Assembly: GCA_035276085.1 (NCBI GenBank)
Contig: DATELY010000025.1
Coordinates: 9,228-73,227 of the forward strand
Reading direction: 5' to 3'
From: DATELY01 sp035276085
Lineage (GTDB): Bacteria; Pseudomonadota; Gammaproteobacteria; Steroidobacterales; Steroidobacteraceae
DNA length: 64,000 nucleotides
Both the position numbers and the translations under genes were made by a program. The notes under the pieces are model-generated. The model worked only from the letters and a program-made list of their open reading frames with translations. It made no database searches and was not told where the DNA came from. Below, piece by piece: positions 1 through 8,372 of the stretch (the stretch's first letter is position 1; every line of letters begins with the position of its first letter).

Positions 1-1267
1 CGGCCAGACGGTCGGCGGTGCTGGCGCAATTCGTGAAAGCATAGCCTGCGAGGCCGAAGGGCAGCGCGTTGGCTCTTGTCACGGCTTCATCCAGCGATGA
101 GACGGGATCGATCAGGGCCACTGGGCCAAAAGGCTCTTCGCGCACGACCCGCGCGTCTGCGGGCAACTCCGCAAGCACGGTGGGGGCGAAGAAGTAACCC
201 CGATCACGCAACCGCTCTCCTCCGGTGAGGAGCCGAGCGCCCTTTTTGCAGGCGTCCGTCACGAGAGCATCGAGCGCAGAGACGCGGCGGGCATGTGCGA
301 CCGGGCCCATTTGCACCCCTGGATCGAGGCCATCTCCCACCGTCACGCCGCGCGCCGTTTCCGCAAAGGCCGCGCAGAAGCGCTCATAGAGCGACTCCAT
401 GACATAGAACCGCGTGGGCGAAGTGCAGACCTGCCCCGCGTTCCGAAACTTACGCAGCGCCGACGTGACACCCGCGGCAACCGGATCGGCGTCTTCACAG
501 ACAATCACCGGCGCATGGCCACCGAGTTCCATGAGCACCGGAGTCATGTGCAGAGACGCCATCCCGGACAGATGCTTGCCGACAGCGGTGGATCCGGTGA
601 ACGCAATGAGGCGCACCTGATCCTGAGGAATGAGGTAGCCCGAGATCTCAGCGGGAACGCCGAAGACGAGATTCAGAACGCCCGGCGGCAAACCGGCGTC
701 ATGGAACGCCCGGGCAATGTGAATGGCGCCCCCCGGTGTCTCCTCCGCAGCCTTGATGATGATCGAGCATCCCGCGGCGAGCGCCCCGCCAATCTTGCGT
801 GCGGGCTGGCTCATCGGAAAATTCCAGGGCGAGAAGGCCGCGACCGTACCGATCGGCTGATGCAGCACGAGATAGCGTATGTCGCGCGCGCTCGGGATCA
901 CGCGTCCGTAAAGCCGCACGCATTCCCCTGCATCCCATTCGAAAAACTCGCAGCCGCGGATGACTTCGGCGCGGCTTTCCGACAGCGGCTTTCCTTGCTC
1001 GAGGGTAATGGTGTACGCGATCTCCTCAATGCGCTCGCGCATCAGCGCTGCCGCCCGGCGGACAACGTCCGCGCGGATGGCCGGAGCCGTCTGGCTCCAA
1101 ACCCGAAATCCGTCGGCGGCCGCATTCAAGGCGGCATCGAGATCCATGCGACTCGCGACCGGCACTTTGCCGATCTCCCGCTCATCGGCTGGGTTGAGGA
1201 CGACCGCCGTCTCCTTTGTCTTTCTCCACTCCCCGCCGACATAGAGATGGAGTTCGGGATATCGCAT
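1..1267 (-). CDS. NAD(P)-dependent aldehyde dehydrogenase, succinate-semialdehyde dehydrogenase-like (C-terminus cut by window edge)
   Basis: The gene runs off the left edge of the window: 422 codons are present of the roughly 475 usual in the family. Translation of the minus strand from the ATG at 1267 gives a typical ALDH fold. It has the coenzyme-site motif FSPWNFP near residues 145-151, FTGST near 223-227, the general-base Glu in MELGG (E247) and the catalytic Cys in GQVC (C281). It should oxidise a (semi)aldehyde to the acid in the cytosol; the closest family feel is GabD-like succinate-semialdehyde dehydrogenase, but the substrate cannot be read from sequence. It is divergent from the LysR-type regulator at 1379, which is the classical arrangement for a regulator and its target. 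Confidence 0.88.
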   Translation of the reverse strand, partial: MRYPELHLYVGGEWRKTKETAVVLNPADEREIGKVPVASRMDLDAALNAAADGFRVWSQTAPAIRADVVRRAAALMRERIEEIAYTITLEQGKPLSESRAEVIRGCEFFEWDAGECVRLYGRVIPSARDIRYLVLHQPIGTVAAFSPWNFPMSQPARKIGGALAAGCSIIIKAAEETPGGAIHIARAFHDAGLPPGVLNLVFGVPAEISGYLIPQDQVRLIAFTGSTAVGKHLSGMASLHMTPVLMELGGHAPVIVCEDADPVAAGVTSALRKFRNAGQVCTSPTRFYVMESLYERFCAAFAETARGVTVGDGLDPGVQMGPVAHARRVSALDALVTDACKKGARLLTGGERLRDRGYFFAPTVLAELPADARVVREEPFGPVALIDPVSSLDEAVTRANALPFGLAGYAFTNCASTADRLA

Positions 1268-1378
1268 GCAAGCCTCACGGAAAACACGCCCGCCCCAGGC
1301 AGCAGCAGAATAACGCCGCTCTGATATTCTTGAACAATAGGTTGATTTGATCTGGATATCGGGAATATAAATAGCAGC
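1268..1378. promoter_or_regulatory. Divergent promoter/operator region between aldehyde dehydrogenase and LysR gene
   Basis: This is a 111-bp spacer between divergent genes, and its right half is clearly AT-richer than its surroundings. It contains ATATTC near 1323 and GAATAT near 1363 as imperfect inverted arms. It also has several T-N11-A-like spacings of the sort bound by LysR-type regulators. The operator assignment is inferred from the divergent layout, not from a known consensus. Confidence 0.4.
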
Positions 1379-2326
1379 ATGGTGCTGCTCTCCGACCGCC
1401 TCCTCATTCGAATTGGCTTGAGACACTTCCGTCTCGCCGTGGCTGTCGCGGAGCGGAGGAGCATCCTGAAGGCCGCCGCGGACCTCCATATCTCTCAGCC
1501 GACAGCGACGAAACTGTTGCAGGACCTCGAGCACGAGCTCGGCGCGCCTCTGTTTGCACGAAGCAATCGAGGTGTCGAGCCGAACGCGCTGGGCGAAGCG
1601 TTCGTCCTTCATGGGCGGCTGCTCCTTGCGCAGGCGGAGCACGCTGCGCAGGAAATTGCCGACCTTGCCACGGGCGCGGCTGGCCGGGTCACGGTCGGAA
1701 CGCTGCTCAGTGCGTCTGCGGTACTCCTTCCCGGTGCGATCGTTTCGTTGAAGAACCAGCGACCGAACGTCATCGTGAAAGTCATCGAAGGGGCGAACAA
1801 TCGTCTGCTCCCCATGCTTCGCAACGGTGAAGCGGATCTCCTGGTCGGCCGGCTTCTGGACGATCCGGACGACATCGATCAGCTGCCGCTTTATTCGGAG
1901 TACGTCACGGTGGTCGCAGGCCGATCGAACCCGCTGACGCGCGCTACGACTGTCAGCCTGGAACAACTCGTCGAATATCAATGGGTCCTTCCGCCACCGG
2001 AAACGACCCTGCGCAGACAGGTTGAAGCAGCGTTCAGAAAGGCCGGGTTCGCGCCGCCCCGGGTGGCGGTCGAGTCGGTCTCGCTGCTGACCAACCGCCA
2101 AATCCTGGCGCATAGCGATCTCCTGGGTGTCATGCCGCAGCTGGTCGCGGAACAGGAAGTCGCCTCCTTTGGTATCGCCCCGGTGCCAGTACCACTGGGT
2201 TTTATCCCAGGCGCCATCGGCATTTCGATCCGGCGCGGGACGCGTCTTGCGCCGGCGGCCGCCGCGCTGGTCGAACAACTGAAGCTGGTGGCGGGGCAGT
2301 TCGTTCCCGTGGTCTCACGCACTTGA
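1379..2326 (+). CDS. LysR-family transcriptional regulator
   Basis: A 315-residue protein of standard LTTR length. Residues about 14-75 form the winged helix-turn-helix (LRHFRLAVAVAERRS, then SQPTATKLLQDLE, then GAPLFARS). This is followed by a periplasmic-binding-protein-like effector domain (about 95-305). The use of RHFRLAVAVAE and the TKLLQDLE recognition helix resembles the GbpR/PcaQ/CbbR branch that controls sugar-acid or aromatic catabolism; that branch assignment is tentative. It probably controls the divergent aldehyde dehydrogenase, and possibly the convergent gene pair ending at 2332. No strong ribosome-binding site precedes the ATG. Confidence 0.9.
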   Translation: MVLLSDRLLIRIGLRHFRLAVAVAERRSILKAAADLHISQPTATKLLQDLEHELGAPLFARSNRGVEPNALGEAFVLHGRLLLAQAEHAAQEIADLATGAAGRVTVGTLLSASAVLLPGAIVSLKNQRPNVIVKVIEGANNRLLPMLRNGEADLLVGRLLDDPDDIDQLPLYSEYVTVVAGRSNPLTRATTVSLEQLVEYQWVLPPPETTLRRQVEAAFRKAGFAPPRVAVESVSLLTNRQILAHSDLLGVMPQLVAEQEVASFGIAPVPVPLGFIPGAIGISIRRGTRLAPAAAALVEQLKLVAGQFVPVVSRT

Positions 2327-2331
2327 GGGCC

Positions 2332-3162
2332 CTAGAGAACCAAGGGTTGCGTGAGGTCCTGCAATGTTCGGATCGCGCTGAAGGCGGTCAACGCTGACGT
2401 CGATGGATTGTCCGGGAGCGGCAGGCTTGTCATTTCCAGCTTGAAACCGCCCGCCGTGCTCTCGGCTTCGATGCGGTGGACATTGTGATGCAGGGCAGGG
2501 TCGGCAATGAGCCGCACTTCGGTGTGGTCGAGACCAAGCCCGGTCAGGGCGATGGTTGCGGCGACGTTTGCGTTGGCCGGAAAGTCGCACGCTGCTTCAC
2601 GAGCCGTGCCTTGGAAAATCACACGTTCCTCGACGGCACTCAATTCGCTGGCCGGCACCTTCCACGCGCTGGGCGGCTTGCGTCCGGTATAGATCACCCG
2701 ACGAAGCCCGGCAGCCCGGTGAGCCGCCAGCAGATCCATCCCGCCGATTGCGCCGGACAGCAGCCGCAGTCGCGTACTCCCGGAACGGGCACACTGGATA
2801 AGCCGCTCGCGCAGCTGATCGTCGGCGAGAGCGCCCGTCGATGCGATCGCGGTTTCGATTCCGCGGGTCAGGAGCTCCGGAACATGCGTCGCGACCGCGC
2901 CGTGGCTCGCCACCTCGAGAGCGAAATCGAACGGTCCTTGCAGAGCCTCCACGGAAGCGGCCACTTCGACGCCGGCAAGTTCGCGTCGCACCTCGTCTCC
3001 CCGCCCCTGCCTGACCACCACGCCGGCAATCAAGATTGCTTCGTTGTGAGCTACAGCTTTCGCCACCCAGTGCCCGAGCGCGCCATATCCAATCAGAAGC
3101 ACGCGGGTGGGACGCAGCTCTTGCGAAGTGTCTCGCGCAGCTTTCATGAGCGGGGGTCGCAT
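2332..3162 (-). CDS. Aspartate dehydrogenase-like NAD(P)-binding protein (NadX/DUF108 family)
   Basis: 276 residues from the ATG at 3162, which sits 4 bp after the stop of the upstream DapA-like gene and just behind a GAGG; a second in-frame ATG is at 3147. An upstream extension of the open frame to 3351 overlaps that gene and is rejected. The N-terminus has a Rossmann motif (LLIGYGALGHWVAKA). The C-terminal half carries the NadX-type segment with ADPALHHNVHRIEAES, the conserved D-P...N-H region of L-aspartate dehydrogenases. Authentic NadX makes iminoaspartate for NAD synthesis. Here the operon partner and the nearby aldehyde dehydrogenase point to a catabolic dehydrogenase with an unknown amino-acid-like substrate. 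Confidence 0.75.
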   Translation of the reverse strand: MRPPLMKAARDTSQELRPTRVLLIGYGALGHWVAKAVAHNEAILIAGVVVRQGRGDEVRRELAGVEVAASVEALQGPFDFALEVASHGAVATHVPELLTRGIETAIASTGALADDQLRERLIQCARSGSTRLRLLSGAIGGMDLLAAHRAAGLRRVIYTGRKPPSAWKVPASELSAVEERVIFQGTAREAACDFPANANVAATIALTGLGLDHTEVRLIADPALHHNVHRIEAESTAGGFKLEMTSLPLPDNPSTSALTAFSAIRTLQDLTQPLVL

Positions 3163-3166
3163 CGCC

Positions 3167-4144
3167 TCAACCTCGGGCTTTGGCCGCTGGCTCCAATTGA
3201 AGACCACAGGCGCGGAACGCCTCTTCCGTGGCGGCCTTCTCTTCGGGCGTAAGTTCCAGAAGAGGACGGCGCACGCGTCCACCGACCTGGCCCAACAGCT
3301 CCTGCCAATATTTTTGATGCGCGTGGTTCTTGCCCGGCGGCCGCGAGTCACGGAGCGCGCGTCGAACGGGATCGAGGCTGTCGCGCGCGGCCCGGGCGGC
3401 GGCGATATCGCCCGCGAACGCGAGATCGGTATACGCCTTCATCCGCCGATCGACTTTGGTCTGCATCAGGAATGGTGGGGTCGAGCAAAGATAGACCTGC
3501 CAGCCGAGCTCCACGATATTGTCGAACCACTCCTTTTCGGAGTTCGTGCTGACGATGAGCTGGTCACCAACGAGGGATGTCAGACGCGCGTACATCTCTC
3601 GGGGCACGCTGTACTTTATGCCCACGATATTGGGGAGCTCGGCAATTCGGGCGCACAGCTCCGGGCTCATCAGGTATCCGCTGTCCGGATGGCTCCACAT
3701 GGCCACGCCGATGTCCAGCACCTCGCTGATGTGCCGGTAATAGGCGAAGACCGTTTCGTCGGGCGGCTCCACGAAATGCAGCACCGGTGCGTGGACCACG
3801 ATGAAGTCCGCACCCAGCGTCTGCGCATGCCGGCCCAGTTCCAGAACGACATCCAGATTCTGGTCGGAGCACGACAATATCGTTCCGGCTCGGTCGCGGC
3901 ACGCCGCCACGGTCACCTCGAACTGCCGTTTGCGCTCCGGCAACGACATGGAAAAGAATTCACCCTGTTTGCCGCCGACGAAGAAGCCGTCGATGGCGAG
4001 GTCATCGATCCAATGATCGAGGTTCGAAAGGAACCCGGCTTCGTCCACGTCCCCCTTGGACGTGAACGGCGTCAGGGTGGCGGCCCAAATGCCGCGAAGG
4101 TGCTTGCGCGCATAGGACTTCGCCTCGGTCTTGAGGTAACGCAT
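3167..4144 (-). CDS. DapA-family (dihydrodipicolinate synthase/N-acetylneuraminate lyase superfamily) aldolase or dehydratase
   Basis: 325 residues with the class I aldolase TIM-barrel pattern: AATLTPFTSKGDVDEAG near the N-terminus and the Schiff-base Lys in GIKYS (K177). The GTTGE pyruvate-binding loop of true DapA is GGKQGE (57-62), and the tyrosine-containing SPYY and YNxP segments are replaced by HAPVLHF (118-124) and MWSHP (149-153). It is therefore unlikely to be the lysine-pathway enzyme; it probably does an aldol cleavage, condensation or dehydration on another 2-oxo acid. It is transcribed ahead of the NadX-like gene with only 4 bp between them, so the two probably act in one pathway. 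Confidence 0.8.
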   Translation of the reverse strand: MRYLKTEAKSYARKHLRGIWAATLTPFTSKGDVDEAGFLSNLDHWIDDLAIDGFFVGGKQGEFFSMSLPERKRQFEVTVAACRDRAGTILSCSDQNLDVVLELGRHAQTLGADFIVVHAPVLHFVEPPDETVFAYYRHISEVLDIGVAMWSHPDSGYLMSPELCARIAELPNIVGIKYSVPREMYARLTSLVGDQLIVSTNSEKEWFDNIVELGWQVYLCSTPPFLMQTKVDRRMKAYTDLAFAGDIAAARAARDSLDPVRRALRDSRPPGKNHAHQKYWQELLGQVGGRVRRPLLELTPEEKAATEEAFRACGLQLEPAAKARG

Positions 4145-4397
4145 GATCGACTCGCAGTGTGTGGGCGTCTTGCCCAGCTTAAGACACCGCTGCTATTCGC
4201 CGCGAATGAAAGATCTGCGGATCGCTATCGGATACCGGAATAGCAGCAGGCATCGGTATCGCTCGGCACGGTGCACGCTGGCCCAACGCCCGCACAGGTG
4301 CCCGATATGAGCATGTAAAGAGAGCGGGACTCCTGTTCAGCGTTCGATGGCCGTGACTATCATCACCCGTCGCGAGCCCGCCACACGCTGGAAAACG
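4145..4397. promoter_or_regulatory. Divergent intergenic region, DapA-like gene / SDR gene
   Basis: 253 bp between two divergent transcription units, so it must hold promoters for both. I see no confident -10/-35 pair or named operator. The direct evidence is the gene orientation only. Confidence 0.3.
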
Positions 4398-5144
4398 ATG
4401 GACCTCAAGAACATTTGTGCTTTTGTCACCGGTGCCAATGGCGGTATAGGTCGTCAATTCGTTCGTGAGCTGTTGAGCCGTGGCGCGCGGCGCGTGTATG
4501 CAGCGGATAGAGTCGCAGCCGTCACGGAAGCATTCAGTTCCGACCCGAAAGTGGTTCCCGTCAACCTTGATATTACGGACGAAGCGGCCGTGCTTCGGGC
4601 AGCTGACGAATTGCGCGATGTCCAGCTTCTGATCAACAACGCCGGCGTCAATCTAAGGGCCCCTTTCATTGCAGCACCTTCTCTCGCGGCTGCGCGTCGA
4701 GAAATGGAAACCAACTATTTCGGAACGCTGACCATGTGCCGCGCCTTCGCGCCAACGCTTGCCGCACACCAGGGCAAGGGCGGAAGTGCGATCGTCAACG
4801 TTGCTTCGATTCTGGGTAAGGTGACATTGCCCAACTTGGGTTCGTACTGCGCCAGCAAAGCCGCGCTGCTCCGCTTATCCGAGGGCGTGCGCGCGGAATT
4901 GGCGTCGCAAGACACGCGCGTTGTCCTGGTCCTTCCATGGGCTGTCGACACACCGATGAGCGGCCCGTTCCAGGGACAGAAAACGTCGGCCGCCGAGGTG
5001 GCGGCGTGCGCGCTCGACGGCGTCGTCAACGGTCTCGATGAGGTTCTGCTTCACGACTACACGTTCGAAGTCGAGAAGCGCCTCAGGCAGGATCCGAAGA
5101 GCCTCGAACGCGAGTTGGCAGCCACCTTTCGCAAAGCACCCTGA
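4398..5144 (+). CDS. Short-chain dehydrogenase/reductase
   Basis: 248 residues from the ATG at 4398, which follows a GGAAAA; an in-frame ATG at 4347 would add 17 residues without a ribosome-binding site. Classical SDR motifs are present: cofactor loop TGANGGIG (11-18), NNAG (80-83), Ser137, and the active site YCASK with Tyr150 and Lys154. It reduces or oxidises a carbonyl/alcohol with NAD(P). It is first of three co-directional genes (SDR, hydrolase, GlcG-like) and is divergent from the DapA-like gene, so a shared control region lies in 4145-4397. Substrate unknown. Confidence 0.88.
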   Translation: MDLKNICAFVTGANGGIGRQFVRELLSRGARRVYAADRVAAVTEAFSSDPKVVPVNLDITDEAAVLRAADELRDVQLLINNAGVNLRAPFIAAPSLAAARREMETNYFGTLTMCRAFAPTLAAHQGKGGSAIVNVASILGKVTLPNLGSYCASKAALLRLSEGVRAELASQDTRVVLVLPWAVDTPMSGPFQGQKTSAAEVAACALDGVVNGLDEVLLHDYTFEVEKRLRQDPKSLERELAATFRKAP

Positions 5145-5257
5145 CCTTCAGAATTACGGCTCTGATCGTCGAGCGCCGGACTCGCTGATCCAGTCGAGCA
5201 TTGGGGTCGCGCAACATTTAGAAGTTCGGTTTTCGAAACACGGCAAAGGAACTCAAC

Positions 5258-6118
5258 GTGGGCGTGTATCTCGAATACAGTCAGTCTGCCCTGGACGATG
5301 CCTATGACCAGACCCAATGGGCGCAAAATATGCAGCAGATCGTGGAAGGATATAGCGCGCAGAGCCAGCGATGCACCGCTCATCTGGGGCCGCCCTGCCG
5401 CCGTTCATACGGCGCACTTGATATAGAGCAACTGACTATCTTTCGCGCCGCCGCCGACAACGCACCGGTCCACATCTTCGTTCATGGTGGATCGTGGCGC
5501 TCGGGTAGCGCCGCCCAATACGCGTTTCCTGCCGAGGGATTTGTTGCCTCCGGCGTCCACTATGTCGTCTTGGATTTCTCGTCGATCCTCGATGTTGCCG
5601 GTGACTTGAGAGTGCTTGTGTCACAGGTGCGGCGCGCGATCGCGTGGACCTACAACAATGCCCGCTCCTTTGGCGGCGACCCGGAACGTTTGTACATTGG
5701 CGGGCATTCCTCGGGAGCGCATCTTGCGGCCGTCGCGCTCACAACTGACTGGAGCGAATGGAACATTCCCGGCAACATTCTCAAAGGCGGAGTGCTCGTG
5801 AGCGGAATGTACGACCTTCACCCTGTCCGCTTGTCTGCGCGCAGCCGCTTCGTTGCGTTCGATGCCGCAGTGACAGACGCTTTCAGTCCCTATCGACACG
5901 TGGACAAGCTCGAGGCACCTATCGTGGTGGCTTGGGGTACTCGCGAGTCGCCTGAATTCATCGCTCAGGGTCGATTCTTTGCTCGAACCGTGGCAAGCGC
6001 CGGCAAACCTGTAAGCACCTTTGTCGCCGAGGGCCTCAATCATTTCGAGATCATGAATCTCTTCGCTCGAGGGGGTCAGCTCTCACGGCTGTCTCTCGAT
6101 CAGATCGGGCCATCGTAG
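5258..6118 (+). CDS. Alpha/beta hydrolase, kynurenine formamidase (arylformamidase)-like
   Basis: 286 residues starting at a GTG behind AAAGGAACTC. The N-terminus LEYSQSALDDAYDQTQWA is typical of the arylformamidase-like family. HGGSW (76-80) forms the oxyanion-hole motif, GHSSG (149-153) holds the nucleophile Ser151, and EGLNHFEI near the C-terminus supplies the His. It should hydrolyse an ester or formamide in the cytosol (no signal peptide seen). It lies about 113 bp after the SDR and about 100 bp before the GlcG-like gene, in the same direction. Confidence 0.83.
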   Translation: MGVYLEYSQSALDDAYDQTQWAQNMQQIVEGYSAQSQRCTAHLGPPCRRSYGALDIEQLTIFRAAADNAPVHIFVHGGSWRSGSAAQYAFPAEGFVASGVHYVVLDFSSILDVAGDLRVLVSQVRRAIAWTYNNARSFGGDPERLYIGGHSSGAHLAAVALTTDWSEWNIPGNILKGGVLVSGMYDLHPVRLSARSRFVAFDAAVTDAFSPYRHVDKLEAPIVVAWGTRESPEFIAQGRFFARTVASAGKPVSTFVAEGLNHFEIMNLFARGGQLSRLSLDQIGPS

Positions 6119-6219
6119 CGGCCAAGTGCCGCGCTGTTGCCGCAAGCGCGACAGCGATCCACTTTCAATTCGACGGCAAGTCTCTCAAACTGACTGAATC
6201 AAACACACAGTTGCAGACC

Positions 6220-6618
6220 ATGAGAAACAAAACAGCTCTAACCCTCGATGACGCACAGCGGGTGCTGGCAGCCGCGCTGGAGAAAGCAGCTCAAAAGCAT
6301 TGGGCCGTCAGCATCGCGATCATGGATGACGGTGCAAACCTGCTGAGTTTCGCTCGCATGGATGGCGCAAAACTCGGGAGCGTAACCACAGCGATAGAAA
6401 AAGCGAGAACCGCTGTCCTCTTCGAACGGCCGACCAAAGGCCTGGAAGAAATCATCGCCAGCGGCAGAAATGCGATGTTGAACCTGCCGCACTCTGTGCC
6501 AATTCAAGGCGGCCTGCCGCTGATACACGAGACCACGATCGTCGGCGCGATCGGCGTCAGTGGCGTGACGTCGCCCGAAGATGAAGAGGTCGCGCGCGCG
6601 GGTGCTGCCGCACTCTAA
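6220..6618 (+). CDS. GlcG/HbpS family protein (DUF336)
   Basis: 132 residues from the ATG at 6220; a TTG three codons upstream is possible. The pattern AVSIAIMDDGANLLSFARMDGAKLGSV, then KARTA, then GGLPL and GAIGVSG is that of the GlcG/HbpS family, and the length matches E. coli GlcG (134). Family members bind small ligands (haem for HbpS) and are often encoded next to catabolic enzymes, where their role is undefined. It closes the three-gene unit that starts with the SDR. Confidence 0.87.
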   Translation: MRNKTALTLDDAQRVLAAALEKAAQKHWAVSIAIMDDGANLLSFARMDGAKLGSVTTAIEKARTAVLFERPTKGLEEIIASGRNAMLNLPHSVPIQGGLPLIHETTIVGAIGVSGVTSPEDEEVARAGAAAL

Positions 6619-6646
6619 TGGAGGAGCGTAACAACTGATTCGGAAG

Positions 6647-6777
6647 TGCCCCCATCCTGTCCTTCTGATGGGCAGGGACGCACGAATGGCGCGGGCGCAT
6701 GGATGCGCAGGAGCGGCCCCCGCTGTCGCAGGGGAAGGGACGCGTAAACGGCTATCGAAGCAATCGTTACGGTTCAC
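6647..6777. repeat. GC-rich inverted-repeat element, copy A (asymmetric, with a distinct right arm)
   Basis: Begins with TGCCCCCATCCTGTCC and continues through the conserved core GGATGCGCAGGAGCGG and CCCCGCTGTCGCAGGGGAAG. The right end (about 6751-6777) is not the usual GGGTGGGGGCA arm but an AT-richer stretch ending CAATCGTTACGGTTCAC. That stretch recurs inverted directly after bcsG at 21857. It occupies the gap between the GlcG-like gene and the efflux operon, where it may act as a terminator; nothing else is seen in 6619-6880. Confidence 0.75.
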
Positions 6778-6880
6778 GACCCCGAAGGGATGAAAGCGCG
6801 TAGCGCCTCTGACCAACCGCTAACCGCCAACCGCGTCTTTCATACAAGATCAAGAGCCCTGCGACCCACCGGCGTGTTCG

Positions 6881-8362
6881 CTAGGATGCATTGCCCCGAC
6901 GAGGCTCATCGCCGGTATGTTCGAGCCAGCCGCCGCCCAGCGCACGATAGAGGTCGACGAGATTCGTCAGTCGTTGCAGACGCACCGAGACGAGTACGAG
7001 CTCGGCAGCGTAGAGGTCGGTCTGCGCCGTCAGCACGTCGAGGTAGCTGGCCTGGCCGTTCTTGTACAGCAGCTGCGCGAGATCGAGGCGACGACGCTCG
7101 GCCGCAGCGGAGCGTTCGAGCGAGACGATCTGATCGTTGAACGTGCCTCGTGCGGCAAGCCCGTCCGCCACTTCTCGAAACGCGCTCTGGATGGCCTTTT
7201 CATATTGCGCAATGCCGATCTGCTTGCGCACGTTTGCGGCATCGAGATTGGCGCGATTTGCACCCGCATCGAACATCGGCATGCTCACGGCGGGCGCCCA
7301 CGACCATGCGCTCGAGCCGGCCTTGAACAAGCCGCTGAGTGCGGCACTCGCCGTGCCCGCACTGCCGGTCAATTGGATGCGTGGAAAGAACGCCGCGCGC
7401 GCCGCGCCGACATCGGCATTCGCCGAGCGCAGCAGCGCTTCCGCCTGGAGCACGTCGGGACGTCGACTCAACAGCGCCGACGGCAGGCCGGCAGGAATGT
7501 CTTCGAGCAGGTGTTGCTCGCCAAGTCGCAAACCCGGTTGCGTGGCCGCGGGAAGCGGCTGTCCGAGCAGCAGCGCGAGGCCATTCTCTGCCTGTGCGCG
7601 AGCGCGCAGCTGCGCTGCATGGTTGGCCTGCGCTTGCTCGACCACCGTTTCCGACTGACGGAGATCGAGCTCCGAGGCGGTACCCGTGTCGAATTGCAGC
7701 TTCACGATCTGGTATGAAGCGCGGGCCGTCTCGAGCGTTCGCTCCGTCACGTCGAGCAACTCATCGAACGCCAGCATCGAGAGGTATTGATCGGCAACCT
7801 GCGAGACGAGCAGGATCTCAGCGGCTCTGCGCCCTTCCATCGATGCAAAGTACTGCTCGAGCGCCGCGCGTCGAAGGCTGCGCAGCCTGCCGAACACATC
7901 GAGCTCCCAGCCAAGCGATGCGCCAACCGAGTACGAGCCTTCAGTGGTGGAACGTCCCTTGGGTGAGAGATCTGCCGGCGTACGCGATCGCGTGTGATCG
8001 GCGAATGCCGACACCTCCGGCAACAGCGCTGCGGACTGAATGCGAAACTCGGCTTGCAGCTCCTGCACCTTCAGTACGGCAACGTGCAGATCCCGGTTGT
8101 TCTGCAATGCAATCTCCACGAGCTGCTGCAGCCGCGGATCGGTGAGGAAGTCGCGCCAGCCGAGATCGGCCGCCGCCGCCGGCGAGTGATCGGTATCGGC
8201 CACGTTATTGCCGTAAGCCGGCCCGCGCGGGTAGGCCGACATCACCGGTGCATCAGGCCGCACATAGCGAGGATCGAGCGAGCACGCGGCTACCCACAGT
8301 GACGTGAGCGCCGCCACGGCGCAGCGTGAGCAGGAACGCGGAGGGCGGAACGTGAACGCCAC
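6881..8362 (-). CDS. Outer-membrane factor lipoprotein of RND efflux system (NodT/OprM family)
   Basis: 493 residues from a GTG at 8362 preceded by GAGGG eight bases upstream. The lipobox WVAAC places the acylated Cys at residue 27. The rest shows the tandem TolC-fold repeats of the NodT family: LGWELDVFGRLRS in the middle and the second repeat near PAVSMPMFDAGANRANLDAANV. It forms the trimeric channel through the outer membrane for the pump encoded immediately upstream; the start lies 10 bp beyond the pump stop codon. Third gene of the adaptor-pump-channel operon. Confidence 0.93.
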   Translation of the reverse strand: MAFTFRPPRSCSRCAVAALTSLWVAACSLDPRYVRPDAPVMSAYPRGPAYGNNVADTDHSPAAAADLGWRDFLTDPRLQQLVEIALQNNRDLHVAVLKVQELQAEFRIQSAALLPEVSAFADHTRSRTPADLSPKGRSTTEGSYSVGASLGWELDVFGRLRSLRRAALEQYFASMEGRRAAEILLVSQVADQYLSMLAFDELLDVTERTLETARASYQIVKLQFDTGTASELDLRQSETVVEQAQANHAAQLRARAQAENGLALLLGQPLPAATQPGLRLGEQHLLEDIPAGLPSALLSRRPDVLQAEALLRSANADVGAARAAFFPRIQLTGSAGTASAALSGLFKAGSSAWSWAPAVSMPMFDAGANRANLDAANVRKQIGIAQYEKAIQSAFREVADGLAARGTFNDQIVSLERSAAAERRRLDLAQLLYKNGQASYLDVLTAQTDLYAAELVLVSVRLQRLTNLVDLYRALGGGWLEHTGDEPRRGNAS

Positions 8363-8372
8363 TGGGTTGCCC

